A stretch of 64,000 nt of DNA from Ornatilinea apprima. Its GTDB lineage: Bacteria; Chloroflexota; Anaerolineae; Anaerolineales; Anaerolineaceae. Both the position numbers and the translations under genes were made by a program. The notes beneath the pieces were generated by a model, which made no database searches, was not told the DNA's origin, and worked only from the letters and a program-made list of their open reading frames with translations. Position 1 is the first letter of the stretch. Each line of letters begins with the position of its first letter. Positions 7,435 to 17,372 of the stretch are shown piece by piece. The stretch covers positions 124,001 through 188,000 of the forward strand of contig NZ_LGCL01000016.1 of assembly GCF_001306115.1 (NCBI RefSeq). Direction: 5' to 3'.

Positions 7435-9501
7435 ATGGATTTTAACTCTCAATATGTAAAGCCTAGCCGCATTCAGGACTGGCGAATGCGAGTGGTATAC
7501 ATCCTTATCGCGGTTGTTTTTGCGATCTTTGTTTTTCGATTATTCGATTTGATGATCACCAATGGTGAAAGTTTCTTGGACCGGGCGGAAGAAAACCGTA
7601 CCCGGAATATTAGCGTTCCTACCAGCCGGGGGTTGATTTATGATCGAAATGGCTTTGTGCTGGCAAGGAATGTGGCTTCATATAATGTGATCATCACACC
7701 GGCACTTTTGCCCACCTCCGACGGGGGGCTGCAAAACATCTATCGAGAGCTGTCTGAGGTGATTGACGTTCCAATCTCAATGGGCACGCTGGATGAGACA
7801 ACGGCAAAGAATTTCTCTCCGTGTGTAACTCCTTTAGGCATTCAGCAAATCGTTGAGATTGGCGATACCAACTCGCCCTATTCTCCAATTCAGATCAAGT
7901 GCAACATTGATGAGACCACGGCAAGGGTGATCGTCGGAAAGAGCGCCGATTGGCCGGGTGTGGATGTTGAGGTGGTGTCCATTCGAGATTACCCCACTGG
8001 CGAGTTAACCTCAGAGGTGATCGGCTTTTTGGGGCCGATACCGGCTGTGGAACAAGAGTATTACGAATCGCTTGGTTTTGTCGCGAACCGGGACAAAGTT
8101 GGTTATGCGGGTGTTGAGTGGTCATTGCAGGAAATATTGGGTGGAACCAACGGGCAGCGTGTTGTAGAAGTTGATGTTGCCGGCAAAATCTTAAGAGATC
8201 TTGAAACACCCATCGATCCTATTCCGGGTTCCAGTGTCAAATTGACGATTGACACCCGGCTTCAGGCCGCTGCCAAAGCCACCCTGGAAGGTGAAATGCG
8301 GTTCTGGAACACGTATCTGAATACCACACGGTCTTCCAATGGAGCGGTGGTGGCATTGAACCCTAAAACCGGGGAAGTGCTTGCCCTGGTATCTTACCCG
8401 ACCTTTGAGAATAATCGCATGGCGCGGGTCATCCCATCGTATTATTATGAACAACTGACCAAAGATGCCCATCGACCCCTTTTTAACCATGCAGTCTCAG
8501 CTGAGCATCCGCCCGGATCGGTGTTCAAGATGGCTTCGGCAATCGGGATCTTAAACGAGGGTATCATCTCTCCTACGGATACAGTTGACTGCCCGGGAAA
8601 AATCAGTGTGGTGCAGAAGTTTCTGGCCAATGAAACCGGTACGACACGCGATTTTGTGTGTTGGAATCGTGAGGGGCATAACGATTTAGACTTTTTGCAC
8701 GGCGTGGCTGAGTCTTGTAATGTGTTCTTCTACAAGGTTACCGGCGGCTATCAAAACGAAGTGCCAGAAGGATTGGGTATCTGGCGCTTGGGAGAATACG
8801 CGCGCGCGCTTGGGTACGGCGCTCGATCCGGCATTGAACTGCCCGGAGAATCGAGCGGTTTAATCCCCGACCCAAATTGGAAGCGAGTCAATGTGGGCGA
8901 AAACTGGTCCAGCGGTGATACCTATATTGCTGGAGTGGGTCAGGGCTATGTTTTAGCAACGGTTATCCAGGTGGCAATGTCGTTTTCCACCCTGGCCAAT
9001 GATGGTGTATTAATGCAGCCGACTCTGGTGTATGAAGTTGTGGATGAACAAGGCAATGTCATCCAGCCGTTTGAGCCCCGGGTGAAATGGGATATTACCA
9101 AAGACCCGCTCATCCAGGTTTACGATCAGAATAATTTCCCGACAGGTGAATATCGAACTGTTGAACCGTGGGTGATTGAGATGGCTAAAGAAGGTATGCG
9201 GATGGTGGTGACCGAGGGCACAGCGAAAGATCCGCTGGTTGGAAACACGAAAATGCCTTCTGCTGGCAAAACGGGCACCGCTGAATATTGCGATAACCTG
9301 GCCCAGGAGCAGAATCGCTGCACGTTTGGAAACTGGCCCACACACGCCTGGTACGCGGCCTACGCACCTTATCATGATCCTGAAATCCTTGTAGTGGCCT
9401 TTGTATATAACGGCGGGGAAGGCGCGGCGGTGGCAGGGCCGGTGGTCAGAAAAATTTTAGATGCGTATCACGGCATTTACTATCCGGATGCCACTCCATA
9501 G
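7435..9501 (+). CDS. mrdA: Penicillin-binding protein 2 (peptidoglycan transpeptidase)
   Basis: 688 residues. One N-terminal membrane anchor (residues about 19-40) is followed by the dimerisation domain, which begins TSRGLIYDRNG near residue 62, and a transpeptidase domain from about 290. The three penicillin-binding motifs are present: SVFK with Ser362 and Lys365, SCN at 427-429, and KTG at 612-614. The enzyme cross-links peptidoglycan during elongation, outside the membrane. MrdA is usually next to rodA or mreCD; here it stands alone, with a LuxR regulator divergent to it and a chemoreceptor downstream. This supports a peptidoglycan-containing wall for the organism. Confidence 0.9.
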   Translation: MDFNSQYVKPSRIQDWRMRVVYILIAVVFAIFVFRLFDLMITNGESFLDRAEENRTRNISVPTSRGLIYDRNGFVLARNVASYNVIITPALLPTSDGGLQNIYRELSEVIDVPISMGTLDETTAKNFSPCVTPLGIQQIVEIGDTNSPYSPIQIKCNIDETTARVIVGKSADWPGVDVEVVSIRDYPTGELTSEVIGFLGPIPAVEQEYYESLGFVANRDKVGYAGVEWSLQEILGGTNGQRVVEVDVAGKILRDLETPIDPIPGSSVKLTIDTRLQAAAKATLEGEMRFWNTYLNTTRSSNGAVVALNPKTGEVLALVSYPTFENNRMARVIPSYYYEQLTKDAHRPLFNHAVSAEHPPGSVFKMASAIGILNEGIISPTDTVDCPGKISVVQKFLANETGTTRDFVCWNREGHNDLDFLHGVAESCNVFFYKVTGGYQNEVPEGLGIWRLGEYARALGYGARSGIELPGESSGLIPDPNWKRVNVGENWSSGDTYIAGVGQGYVLATVIQVAMSFSTLANDGVLMQPTLVYEVVDEQGNVIQPFEPRVKWDITKDPLIQVYDQNNFPTGEYRTVEPWVIEMAKEGMRMVVTEGTAKDPLVGNTKMPSAGKTGTAEYCDNLAQEQNRCTFGNWPTHAWYAAYAPYHDPEILVVAFVYNGGEGAAVAGPVVRKILDAYHGIYYPDATP

Positions 9502-9539
9502 GCCGTCAAGTGTAGGGGGACAGAAAAATATCAAAGTCC

Positions 9540-9678
9540 AGGCCCTTATGAAATCCCATAAGGTGGTGCCTAGCGTCCGGTAGGGAAAACTTTGCCTGTG
9601 AACTATCAAATCGCCAGGCCATGGGATGGCCCTGAAATCAATCCATGGGGGAGACGATTTCAGAGACCTGGCTGATAG
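9540..9678 (+). ncRNA. Candidate structured RNA or leader element
   Basis: This gene-free stretch is rich in nested complementary arms. A hairpin pairs 9540-9550 with 9557-9571, with a 4-base bulge. A longer stem pairs CTATCA plus GCCAGG (9603-9618) with CCTGGC plus TGATAG (9667-9678). Inside it, CTGAAATC (9632-9639) pairs with GATTTCAG (9656-9663). It lies between mrdA and the chemoreceptor gene (start 10022). I compared it by eye with c-di-GMP, SRP and RNase P RNA motifs and found no match. The rest of the gap, 9679-10021, is AT-rich and holds no gene. Confidence 0.35.
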
Positions 9679-9772
9679 CCGATAGAAGCCCCAAACCAGC
9701 ACAGTTGATTCAGATGTGATGAAGAAGAGTGAACCTCTGTTTCTCTTTATCAGTATTTGCTGTGTAAATATT

Positions 9773-9792
9773 TGGTAAATATTTTATTACCA
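9773..9792. promoter_or_regulatory. Inverted repeat upstream of the chemoreceptor gene
   Basis: TGGTAA at 9773-9778 and TTACCA at 9787-9792 form a perfect 6-8-6 inverted repeat in AT-rich DNA about 230 bases before the chemoreceptor start. It could be an operator; no regulator can be assigned. Confidence 0.25.
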
Positions 9793-10021
9793 TTAATTCA
9801 CATTATTTTTATGAAATTCATACTGTTTTTTTGCCCGTCAGAATCATTCCACCGGGTATAAACAAGATTGAACGCAGATTCAGTAAAAGGGCAGCATTTT
9901 TAAGCACGCATTCAAGGATTATATTGTTTTGATGTGTTGCTGAAAGATGAAGCCTTTGAGCTGGTTTGATTTTAATTTCTGCGATCTGCAGATAATGTGG
10001 GAGGGTACATTGGGGAAAACC

Positions 10022-12688
10022 ATGAATTCGAGGGTCAATTCGCTTTCTTTTCGATTGACCGTGCTTATGCTTGCCATTTCGGTGATTCCACTTATCCTAA
10101 TGGCGGGCTTGTTTTACCAGCAAAGCAGCACCATTTTGCTGGAAGGCATCCAGACTGAATTTGAGCAAACAGCCATATCTCAAAGCCAATATATTGATCA
10201 GTGGATCAGAGAGCGCCAGGATGATATGGTTACGGTGGCGGGAACGGCCCGGGTGCGAACGATGGAGGTTGAACAAATTGCTGATTCTTTGGATCAGTAT
10301 TTTGAGCAATGGGGTAATTACGAGAACCTGGCCGTCTACTCTCCCAATGGCGAAACTGTTTACCGAACGGATGGCAGTGTCATCAATGTGGCGGAGCGGG
10401 AGTATTTCACCAAGGCCATGCAGGGCGAGGTCAATATTTCCGAGCCGCTGGTCTCCAAAGCCAGCCAGCAAGTGGTATATGTTTTAGCCGCGCCTATTGT
10501 GGATAAAGGAAAGGTCATCGGTGTCCAGACCGGCACAGTTTCCCTGGCATCTTTTAACAACCTGCTGGAAAGCGCTTATAGGGGCAAGACCGGCGAAGCA
10601 TACCTGATTGGCCGCGACGGGACCATGCTGACTGCATCCCGTTTCAAAGAAGAATTATTAGCCGCTGGGTTGATTGAGACCACCGCGGAAATGGAACTGG
10701 TGGTGGATACTGACGGGTCTCGGCAGGCGCTCGCCGGTGAAACAGGCTCCTCTGAGTACGTCGATTATATCGGGCAGGAAGTTGTTGGCGCGTACGCGCC
10801 GATCACAGCGGCGGGTTGGGGTTTGATCATTGAGCAGAACCGGGAAGAGGCGCTGAAGGAAATTCTCTTCATTCGAAGTTTGGTGTTTTTTGCATCTCTG
10901 GCTCTGGCTGTTCTGATTGCAGTTGTGGGCTGGCTCTATTCGCGCAGCATCACATCACCGTTGTCGATAGTTACTGAGCAGGCTCAAAAGCTTTCCGCTG
11001 GCGATACGCTCAGGGACTATGACGCGAAAAGAAAAGATAAAGTGCGCTTGCGCAAGGATGAGATTGGTGAGATTGGTCGGGCCTTTGACCTGCTGACCCA
11101 TTACTTACAGGAAATGGGACAAACAGCCCAGGCGATCGCGCAAAACGATCTGACGGTGAATGTTCTGCCGAAATCGGAGAAAGACGAGTTGGGCAGCGCC
11201 TTTCAACACATGGCTGAAAGCCTGCGCGAGGCAGTCAGCCAGGTTGCTGAAAGCGTCAGGCAGATCACCTATTCATCCGATACACTGGCTTCCACAGCAG
11301 ACCAGGCCTCTCAGGCGACTAACCAGATTGCGATCACGATTCAACAAGTGGCCAGCGGCACAAACCAGCAGTCCACTTCGGTGAACAAGACCGCGACCTC
11401 GATTGAACAAATGTCCCGGGCCATTGATGGTGTGGCTAACGGCGCTCAGGAGCAGGCTACCGCGGTTGCCAGGGCCGCCTCGATTACGGGAGAAATCTCC
11501 ACGGCTTTGCAGCAGGTGGCTGGCAACGCCCAGGTGGTTGTGGAAGAAGCGAAAGTTGCAGCTGACGCCGCGAAAAAAGGCACCCAAACCGTAGAGCGAA
11601 CTCTGGCTGGCATGCAATCCATTAAAGAAGCCGTTGACTCCTCTGCCAAAAAGGTGGAGGAAATGGGCGCTCGCTCTGAACAGGTGGGGCAAATTGTTAC
11701 AACGATTGAAGATATTGCCTCTCAAACCAACTTGCTGGCCTTAAACGCGGCGATTGAAGCCGCGCGGGCTGGAGAAGCCGGTAAGGGCTTCGCGGTGGTC
11801 GCTGATGAAGTTCGCAAGCTGGCCGAACGGGCCGCTGCTGCCACCAAAGAAATTGGCAGCTTGATTAAGGGAATTCAAACTACGGTGGATGACGCGGTAA
11901 CGGCCATGGAGCAAGGCGCGCATGAAGTTGAGCAGGGCGTGCAGCTCGCCAACCAGGCCGGCGAGGCCCTCGATGAGATTCTGAAAGCCGCTGGAGCCGT
12001 TAGCTACCAGGCCGAACAGGCCGCCAGCTCTGCCAGCCAGATGGTTGCTTCGGCCAATGAACTGGTGGCGTCGATGGATGCGGTCTCGGCTGTGGTTGAG
12101 GAAAACACCGCGGCGACGGAAGAAATGGCGGCTTCATCCGGTGAAGTAACCCAGGCGATCGAAAACATTGCTTCTGTCTCGGAGGAGAATTCGGCGGCGG
12201 TGGAAGAGGTTTCAGCTTCCGCGGAAGAAATGACCGCACAGGTGGAAGAAGTTACCGCTTCGGCCCAGCAGCTGGCAGAATTGGCCCAGCAGCTGCAAGA
12301 GGTTGTCTTTCAATTCAAGCTGCATGCGGAGAGCAAGGAAGATTCACTGGCTGCATGTGAAACGTATATTCGCGCCCATTTCAAATGGGTTGATCGGGCG
12401 CGCAAACTGATGAACGGTTTGGAAGTCATTCACACAGAAGAAGTTCCTGGGCACCACGACTGCGCATTGGGCAAGTGGTATTACGCCCGTGGAACAGCCA
12501 TGTTTGGAACCATGCCAGAATTCAAGCAGATTGAATCGCCTCACCGCCAATTCCACGAGAAGCTGCGCCAGTTTGTGGAGGCGGTTGACCACGGCGCCAG
12601 CAAGGAATCGCTGAACGGGCGGCTCCAAGAATTGGAAACGATGTCGAAAACGGTGGCAGAGTCCATCAAACGGCTTGAGAGCTGCTAA
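10022..12688 (+). CDS. Methyl-accepting chemotaxis protein with C-terminal CZB domain
   Basis: 888 residues. A membrane segment (about 13-35) is followed by a long extracytoplasmic region of dCache type (about 40-270), a second membrane segment ([20 protein letters not shown]), a HAMP linker, a long coiled-coil signalling domain with the conserved tip [17 protein letters not shown], and, at the end, a chemoreceptor zinc-binding (CZB) domain with CALGKWYY and His residues in AHFKW and SPHRQFH. It would sense an external ligand and signal to CheA, with zinc or redox input through CZB. I chose ATG 10022 because a GGGGAAAA site precedes it; ATG 9947 would add 25 atypical residues. No che genes are nearby. 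A terminator follows at 12726. Confidence 0.9.
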   Translation: MNSRVNSLSFRLTVLMLAISVIPLILMAGLFYQQSSTILLEGIQTEFEQTAISQSQYIDQWIRERQDDMVTVAGTARVRTMEVEQIADSLDQYFEQWGNYENLAVYSPNGETVYRTDGSVINVAEREYFTKAMQGEVNISEPLVSKASQQVVYVLAAPIVDKGKVIGVQTGTVSLASFNNLLESAYRGKTGEAYLIGRDGTMLTASRFKEELLAAGLIETTAEMELVVDTDGSRQALAGETGSSEYVDYIGQEVVGAYAPITAAGWGLIIEQNREEALKEILFIRSLVFFASLALAVLIAVVGWLYSRSITSPLSIVTEQAQKLSAGDTLRDYDAKRKDKVRLRKDEIGEIGRAFDLLTHYLQEMGQTAQAIAQNDLTVNVLPKSEKDELGSAFQHMAESLREAVSQVAESVRQITYSSDTLASTADQASQATNQIAITIQQVASGTNQQSTSVNKTATSIEQMSRAIDGVANGAQEQATAVARAASITGEISTALQQVAGNAQVVVEEAKVAADAAKKGTQTVERTLAGMQSIKEAVDSSAKKVEEMGARSEQVGQIVTTIEDIASQTNLLALNAAIEAARAGEAGKGFAVVADEVRKLAERAAAATKEIGSLIKGIQTTVDDAVTAMEQGAHEVEQGVQLANQAGEALDEILKAAGAVSYQAEQAASSASQMVASANELVASMDAVSAVVEENTAATEEMAASSGEVTQAIENIASVSEENSAAVEEVSASAEEMTAQVEEVTASAQQLAELAQQLQEVVFQFKLHAESKEDSLAACETYIRAHFKWVDRARKLMNGLEVIHTEEVPGHHDCALGKWYYARGTAMFGTMPEFKQIESPHRQFHEKLRQFVEAVDHGASKESLNGRLQELETMSKTVAESIKRLESC

Positions 12689-12725
12689 CCAGGCGCGGCA
12701 TAGAGTTTATACAATCCAACAATGG

Positions 12726-12764
12726 GAAAGAGCTGACCAGTTATGAACGGGGGACAGCTCTTTC
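12726..12764 (+). terminator. Rho-independent terminator of the chemoreceptor gene
   Basis: GAAAGAGCTG (12726-12735) pairs with CAGCTCTTTC (12755-12764), followed by ATTTATTT. Confidence 0.7.
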
Positions 12765-12871
12765 ATTTATTTGGGGCGGGCTGGCCGCCAATCTGCGCTG
12801 ATGGTGGGCGCGGGCACAGGGTATAATTCTCGTAATTATGAGACCCCTAACTTCCGTTGGAGAAAGTTTGA

Positions 12872-13663
12872 ATGTATAAAGCGATTATCTGTTTTGATTT
12901 AGACGGTACTTTACTGGATGAACGCGAGCGAATCCGCAAACCGGATATGGAAATTCTGCAAAACAACCGCGATTACCTGTTCGTTCCCGCTACGGGCCGT
13001 TCGTATGAATCGGTGAAACGGCTTTTTCACCAGAACCAGCTTTTTGTTGGTCAAAAACTTCCGCTGCCGCTAATTACCATGAATGGGGCGGTGGCGTTTG
13101 CGCCGCAGGAAGAAATGGTGGTGGAATTCTTGTTTACCGCTGCTGAGAAGCAGCAAATCAGAAGCGTTATTGAAAAAAACCAGCATATCTCGTTCTTAAT
13201 GCAGGGGCACGACAACAGCTATTTACTGTGGCCGAATGAATTTGGCCTGGGATGCCTGAATCGTTACGATCTGCACTACACGCTGGACCCCATGCCGGAG
13301 AGCTTTGAGTTCTTTAAGGTGATGTGTTTCTGCGGCGAACCGGATGTGCTGCATTCGTTTGTGAACTCCGTGAAAGAACTGCCAGTGGAAAAGGCGTATG
13401 GCACGCCGTTTATTTACGAATTCACTCCTCCGGGGGTCAATAAAGGCCGGGCGCTGACGGCTCTGGCTGAGTCCATGAACGTTTCGCATTTGCCTATTTT
13501 CGCGGCTGGTGATGGCGGAAACGATGTGGAGACCTTCCGGGTGGCGAAGCGCTCTTTCGCGCCCAAAGGCAGCCTGCCGTTTGTGCTGGATGCCGCGGAT
13601 GAAGTGATCGAACCGGATGGCGTTGGTTTGCTTTCACAGATGATCGAGCGAAGTATGAATTAA
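12872..13663 (+). CDS. Cof-type HAD-superfamily phosphatase
   Basis: 263 residues. Motif I is FDLDGTLLD (nucleophile Asp), with VPATGRSYES as motif II, a Lys in the NKGRALTAL segment, and motif IV GDGGNDVE. The layout with a large C2 cap is that of the Cof/YidA group, which dephosphorylates sugar phosphates and similar metabolites in the cytoplasm. A TATAAT at 12822-12827 lies 45 bases before the start and is probably the -10 element; no good -35 is visible. The purB gene follows after 31 bases in the same direction, so the two may share a transcript. The substrate is not predictable. Confidence 0.85.
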   Translation: MYKAIICFDLDGTLLDERERIRKPDMEILQNNRDYLFVPATGRSYESVKRLFHQNQLFVGQKLPLPLITMNGAVAFAPQEEMVVEFLFTAAEKQQIRSVIEKNQHISFLMQGHDNSYLLWPNEFGLGCLNRYDLHYTLDPMPESFEFFKVMCFCGEPDVLHSFVNSVKELPVEKAYGTPFIYEFTPPGVNKGRALTALAESMNVSHLPIFAAGDGGNDVETFRVAKRSFAPKGSLPFVLDAADEVIEPDGVGLLSQMIERSMN

Positions 13664-13694
13664 GTCTCTCCTGATTGCAGGAAGGATAAGAATT

Positions 13695-15083
13695 ATGCCC
13701 GATTATGACCTCTATCAATCTCCGTTCACCTGGCGGTATGCCAGCCCCGAAATGCGCGGCATTTGGAGCGAACATCACAAGCGGCTGCTCTGGCGGCGCA
13801 TCTGGGTGGCGTTGGCGAAAACTCAGCAGGGGTTTGGCCTGGTGAGCGCCGAGCAGCTGGCCGATATCGAGGCGCACGTCTCGGACATCGATGTTCCCCG
13901 CGCTCTGGACATTGAAGCCGAAATTCACCATGATTTGATGGCGGAACTGAAAACCTTTGCGGAACAATGTCCCACGGGCGGTGGGATTTTGCACATGGGC
14001 GCGACCTCGATGGACATTGAAGATAACGCCGATGCGCTGCGTATGCGCGAAGCTCTGGATTGTGTTTTGGGACGCCTGAAAGAGCTGCTGCTGGCGTTTG
14101 CCGAAAAGATCGAGCAGACTGCCGACCTGCCGGTGATTGCCTTCACCCACATTCAGCCGGCCGAGCCCAGCACGCTGGGGTACCGCCTGGCTAGTTACGC
14201 GCAAGACCTGCTTGAAGACTGGCTGCGGCTATCCACACAGTACGCTCAACTGCGCGGCAAGGGATTCAAAGGCGCGGTGGGAACCGCGGCGGCATACGCC
14301 GACTTGATCGGGCTGGATGCGTTGGAAGCCTTTGAAGCGCGTCTCAGCCAGCTGCTGGACCTGCCGTTCTATCCGGTTGCCACGCAGACCTACCCGCGCA
14401 AGCAGGATTATGAAGTGATCAGCGCGCTGGCCGGGTTGGGCGGGTCGGTGTATAAGCTGGCGTTTGATTTACGGCTGCTGCAATCGCCGCCGATTGGGGA
14501 GCTGAGTGAGCCATTCGCAAAAAAGCAGGTAGGCTCATCGGCCATGCCGTTTAAGCGCAACCCGATTAACGCTGAGAAAATGGATTCCCTGGCGCGCGCG
14601 CTGGCGGTGATGCCGCAGGTGGCCTGGGGCAACGCCGCGCACTCTCTACTGGAGCGCACCCTGGATGACAGCGCTAACCGGCGCAGCATGCTGCCCGAAG
14701 CGTTCTTAATCACCGATGAACTGCTGCGCACCGCGCTGCGGGTGGTTAAGGGGCTGAATATCCGTGAGGAAAGCATCCAGAAGAATCTGGATGCGTACGC
14801 GCCCTTCGCGGCTACCGAGCGGCTGATGATGGCCGCGGTGAAAAAAGGCGCTGACCGGCAGGCGATGCATGAGCGCCTGCGCGAGCACGCTCTGGCGGCC
14901 TGGCAGGCCGTTCAGCAGGGGGCGGCCAACCCGCTGCTCGAGCGCATTAAGGAAGACGCACTCTTCCAGCAGATGCTGACGGACGCAGAAATGGAATCGC
15001 TGTTTGATGTCTCCGCGTATGTGGGCAGCGCGCCGCAGCGCGCCCGCGAGCTGGCACGGCGTATTCACAATCTGCTGGATTGA
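13695..15083 (+). CDS. purB: Adenylosuccinate lyase
   Basis: 462 residues. It splits SAICAR to AICAR and adenylosuccinate to AMP, releasing fumarate. The fumarase/aspartase superfamily signature SSAMPFKRNPINAE begins near residue 280 and includes the flexible-loop catalytic Ser. GATSMDIEDNAD near residue 100 is the PurB-type substrate-binding segment. The start ATG 13695 follows a GGAAGGA site. It is separated from purH-guaB by about 12 kb, so purine genes are scattered here. It converges on the ROK kinase gene with a shared terminator at 15105. Confidence 0.9.
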   Translation: MPDYDLYQSPFTWRYASPEMRGIWSEHHKRLLWRRIWVALAKTQQGFGLVSAEQLADIEAHVSDIDVPRALDIEAEIHHDLMAELKTFAEQCPTGGGILHMGATSMDIEDNADALRMREALDCVLGRLKELLLAFAEKIEQTADLPVIAFTHIQPAEPSTLGYRLASYAQDLLEDWLRLSTQYAQLRGKGFKGAVGTAAAYADLIGLDALEAFEARLSQLLDLPFYPVATQTYPRKQDYEVISALAGLGGSVYKLAFDLRLLQSPPIGELSEPFAKKQVGSSAMPFKRNPINAEKMDSLARALAVMPQVAWGNAAHSLLERTLDDSANRRSMLPEAFLITDELLRTALRVVKGLNIREESIQKNLDAYAPFAATERLMMAAVKKGADRQAMHERLREHALAAWQAVQQGAANPLLERIKEDALFQQMLTDAEMESLFDVSAYVGSAPQRARELARRIHNLLD

Positions 15084-15104
15084 ATTCCAACATTCACCAC
15101 AAAG

Positions 15105-15140
15105 AAAGCCTCTTCCGGTGGCCATGCCTGGAGAGGCTTT
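15105..15140. terminator. Bidirectional terminator between purB and the ROK kinase gene
   Basis: AAAGCCTCT and AGAGGCTTT form the base of a stem between convergent genes. TTTTATC follows on the plus strand, and the mirrored arm gives a short T-run on the minus strand. Confidence 0.7.
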
Positions 15141-15159
15141 TATCTTAAGAATCAATGGA

Positions 15160-16125
15160 TTAAGCCAGCAAGGCCGCGCCGAGCAAAGTCTCCATCCCGT
15201 TGAGTTCAGAGAATTTCAACACAAACCGGCCTTTCGAGAGGGGATGCAGATATTCTTGCAGAGCGGGCTCAAGGAAGCGCAACAGCACATCTTGAGCGCG
15301 GGTAACGCCGCCGCCCAGAACGAGGGTGTCGGGGTCAAACAGGGAAACCACATTCGCGATGCCGATGGCCAGACCGGTAAAAGCGCGTTGCAAAATGGCT
15401 TCGGCTTGCGCGTCTCCCCGGCGGCAAGCCTCGATAACGGTTTTAGCGCTGATCTGGTCGAGGTCCCCGGCGCATAACTCGCGCAGCGGACTGTGGAGGG
15501 GAGCTTCTCGCAGAGCGGCTTTGCCATCGCGGGCCAGCGCCCATCCCGAGCAGAGACTTTCCACGCAGCCAAACCGCCCGCAGGCGCACCGTGGTCCGCC
15601 TGGCTGGACGATGATATGCCCGAACTCCCCCGCCAGGGCGCTGCCGCGAAAAAGCTGACCATTGAGGATCAACCCCGCACCGACGCCGGTACTGACCTGA
15701 ATGTAAACCATGTTCTCCGCGCCTTTGCCCGCGCCAAAATGCCATTCCCCCAGGGCGGCCGCGTTGGCGTCGTTATCCATATAGGCAGGTATACCGAACA
15801 CCTGGCTGATTTGATCGGTCAAGCGGATACCGTCCCAGTCGGCAACGTGGTGAGAGTGCAAAACGGTGGTGCGGTCTTTGCTTACCGGGCCGCCAAAGCT
15901 GACGCCCACCCGCAGGATTTGGCTTTCCAACCCCGATCGCTTGACTGCCTCTTGCCCGGCAGCCAGCATGGTTTGCAATGTGGCCTGAGCGCCTTGCTCG
16001 GCGGGGGTCGATTTGCGCACCAGGGCAGAAATTTCGCCAGTTTCGATGTTGACAACACCCGCGGCGAGCTTGGTGCCGCCAAAATCGAGAGCGAGAGCGT
16101 GTTTTTTGGATGTATGAGGAATCAT
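15160..16125 (-). CDS. ROK-family sugar kinase (glucokinase-like)
   Basis: 321 residues. The N-terminal phosphate loop DFGGTKLAAG (about 14-23), the second ATP segment STGVGAGLI and the ROK zinc site CACGRFGCVE (about 187-196) are all present, so it looks like an active kinase. There is no N-terminal helix-turn-helix, which excludes a repressor role. The family phosphorylates glucose, mannose, GlcNAc or ManNAc at the 6-hydroxyl. It is the last gene of the five-gene minus-strand operon that begins at 20243, starting 25 bases after the LarC-like gene. Confidence 0.85.
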   Translation of the reverse strand: MIPHTSKKHALALDFGGTKLAAGVVNIETGEISALVRKSTPAEQGAQATLQTMLAAGQEAVKRSGLESQILRVGVSFGGPVSKDRTTVLHSHHVADWDGIRLTDQISQVFGIPAYMDNDANAAALGEWHFGAGKGAENMVYIQVSTGVGAGLILNGQLFRGSALAGEFGHIIVQPGGPRCACGRFGCVESLCSGWALARDGKAALREAPLHSPLRELCAGDLDQISAKTVIEACRRGDAQAEAILQRAFTGLAIGIANVVSLFDPDTLVLGGGVTRAQDVLLRFLEPALQEYLHPLSKGRFVLKFSELNGMETLLGAALLA

Positions 16126-16150
16126 GTCAACTCACAATCAATTGTGGAGA

Positions 16151-17338
16151 TCAGGCCTGATGGCTGGTCTCGGTTTCTTCTGCCCAGGGGTTGCAGGCTG
16201 CCAGGGCGGCCTGGTACACCTGCAGGGTGGGAATCTGATGCTGGCGGGCCAACGCCGAGCAGGTTTCGTATTCGGGGGAGGCCTGAATGACCTTTCCCTG
16301 ACTATATTTTAGCTTGACCGGCACGATGCCGTAGGGTGTTTTGAATTCTTTCACCTCAATTTTAGCGCGGTACTTGTGCTCAATGGGGCGGGTTTGCAAA
16401 CCAATCGTGCTGGTCTCGCGCAGAATCATTTCGGCCAGGCGCTCCTCGTCTTGCGGGCGTGCGACCACCGCCAGGCGCGTGCCGGCGCGGTTCTTTTTCA
16501 TCTGAATGGGAATGCGGTACACATCCAGCGCGCCTGCTTCCATCAGCCGGACGGTTACATCGGCCAAAATTTGCGGAGACATATCGTCGATGTTGGTTTC
16601 AATGAGAATATTGCCGGGTTTCGCGGGCGCTTGCCGTTCGCCAACCAGAATTTGCAGCGCGCCTTTCGCTGCTTGATCTTCCATGCCTGTGCCGATGGAT
16701 TGGAGGCGAAACGCGGGACGCTCAAAAACAGCCAGATGAACCAAAAGAGCCGCCGCGCTGGGCGTAACCCAGCCAGTATCCTGATCCACGGGGGTAACCA
16801 GGCATTGGTTCTGGCGCAAGATTTCTTGTGATAGCGCAGCGGATTCATACCAGGCGGCTGCAGGATTGGCAGAAGCGCTGACCGGCAAGGGTAAAGCTCC
16901 GCAAAAGAGTTTCTCAATCCCCAGACTGCGCAGCCCGTGGGTGAACCCGATCACTTCCGCGAGGGTTTGGAACGGCAGGCTGTTCTGCTGGATAAATTGC
17001 GCGGTTGGTGTGTGATGCACCTGCGCGCCGGTTTCGACCAGTGTGGTCAGAATCTCCAAAACGGATGATTGGTCTGCTTGCTGGCTGACCTTCTCAATGA
17101 CGGCGGCGAGTGGAATTTGGGGCGGTTCGGCGTGGCGCGGAAACCTGAACTGCAGAATTTTGCCCCGCAGGTTTCCATCGTGGCCAGGCTTTTTTTGTAC
17201 TTGTAAAGGGATGGAAAAATGGTATTGGTCGATGGCTGTTTGGATTTCGGCCTGTTGCAGCTCTAAATCCAACAGAGCGGCTAGCAGCAGTGTGCTGTTT
17301 ACCGGCGTGCCTGAAGTGATGTAAGCAATTTTTTCCAT
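16151..17338 (-). CDS. Divergent LarC-like protein (DUF111; nickel-pincer cofactor chelatase family)
   Basis: 395 residues, the normal LarC length. The C-terminal half has the family motif ETNIDDMSPQILADV, a lysine-rich MKKNRAGTRLAVV and a late RTRPIEHKYR-like segment. LarC inserts nickel into the pincer cofactor of lactate racemase and related enzymes. This copy lacks two strongly conserved parts: the N-terminal D-x-F-S-G-I-S-G-D-M motif is replaced by ITSGTPVNSTL, and the HFHEVGAxDSIVD segment by HHTPTAQFIQQN. No larA, larB or larE is visible in the window. It sits between the HldE-like kinase and the ROK kinase with gaps of 34 and 25 bases. Its role is probably changed; I do not assign one. 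Confidence 0.8.
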   Translation of the reverse strand: MEKIAYITSGTPVNSTLLLAALLDLELQQAEIQTAIDQYHFSIPLQVQKKPGHDGNLRGKILQFRFPRHAEPPQIPLAAVIEKVSQQADQSSVLEILTTLVETGAQVHHTPTAQFIQQNSLPFQTLAEVIGFTHGLRSLGIEKLFCGALPLPVSASANPAAAWYESAALSQEILRQNQCLVTPVDQDTGWVTPSAAALLVHLAVFERPAFRLQSIGTGMEDQAAKGALQILVGERQAPAKPGNILIETNIDDMSPQILADVTVRLMEAGALDVYRIPIQMKKNRAGTRLAVVARPQDEERLAEMILRETSTIGLQTRPIEHKYRAKIEVKEFKTPYGIVPVKLKYSQGKVIQASPEYETCSALARQHQIPTLQVYQAALAACNPWAEETETSHQA

Positions 17339-17372
17339 AAGAAAGCCTGGCCAGATGGATTCCTGTCTACCA

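Noticed and set aside
9457..9702. An 81-codon minus-strand frame after mrdA
   Set aside because: No ribosome site and no similarity. It coincides with the region of nested stems, and it overlaps the end of mrdA.
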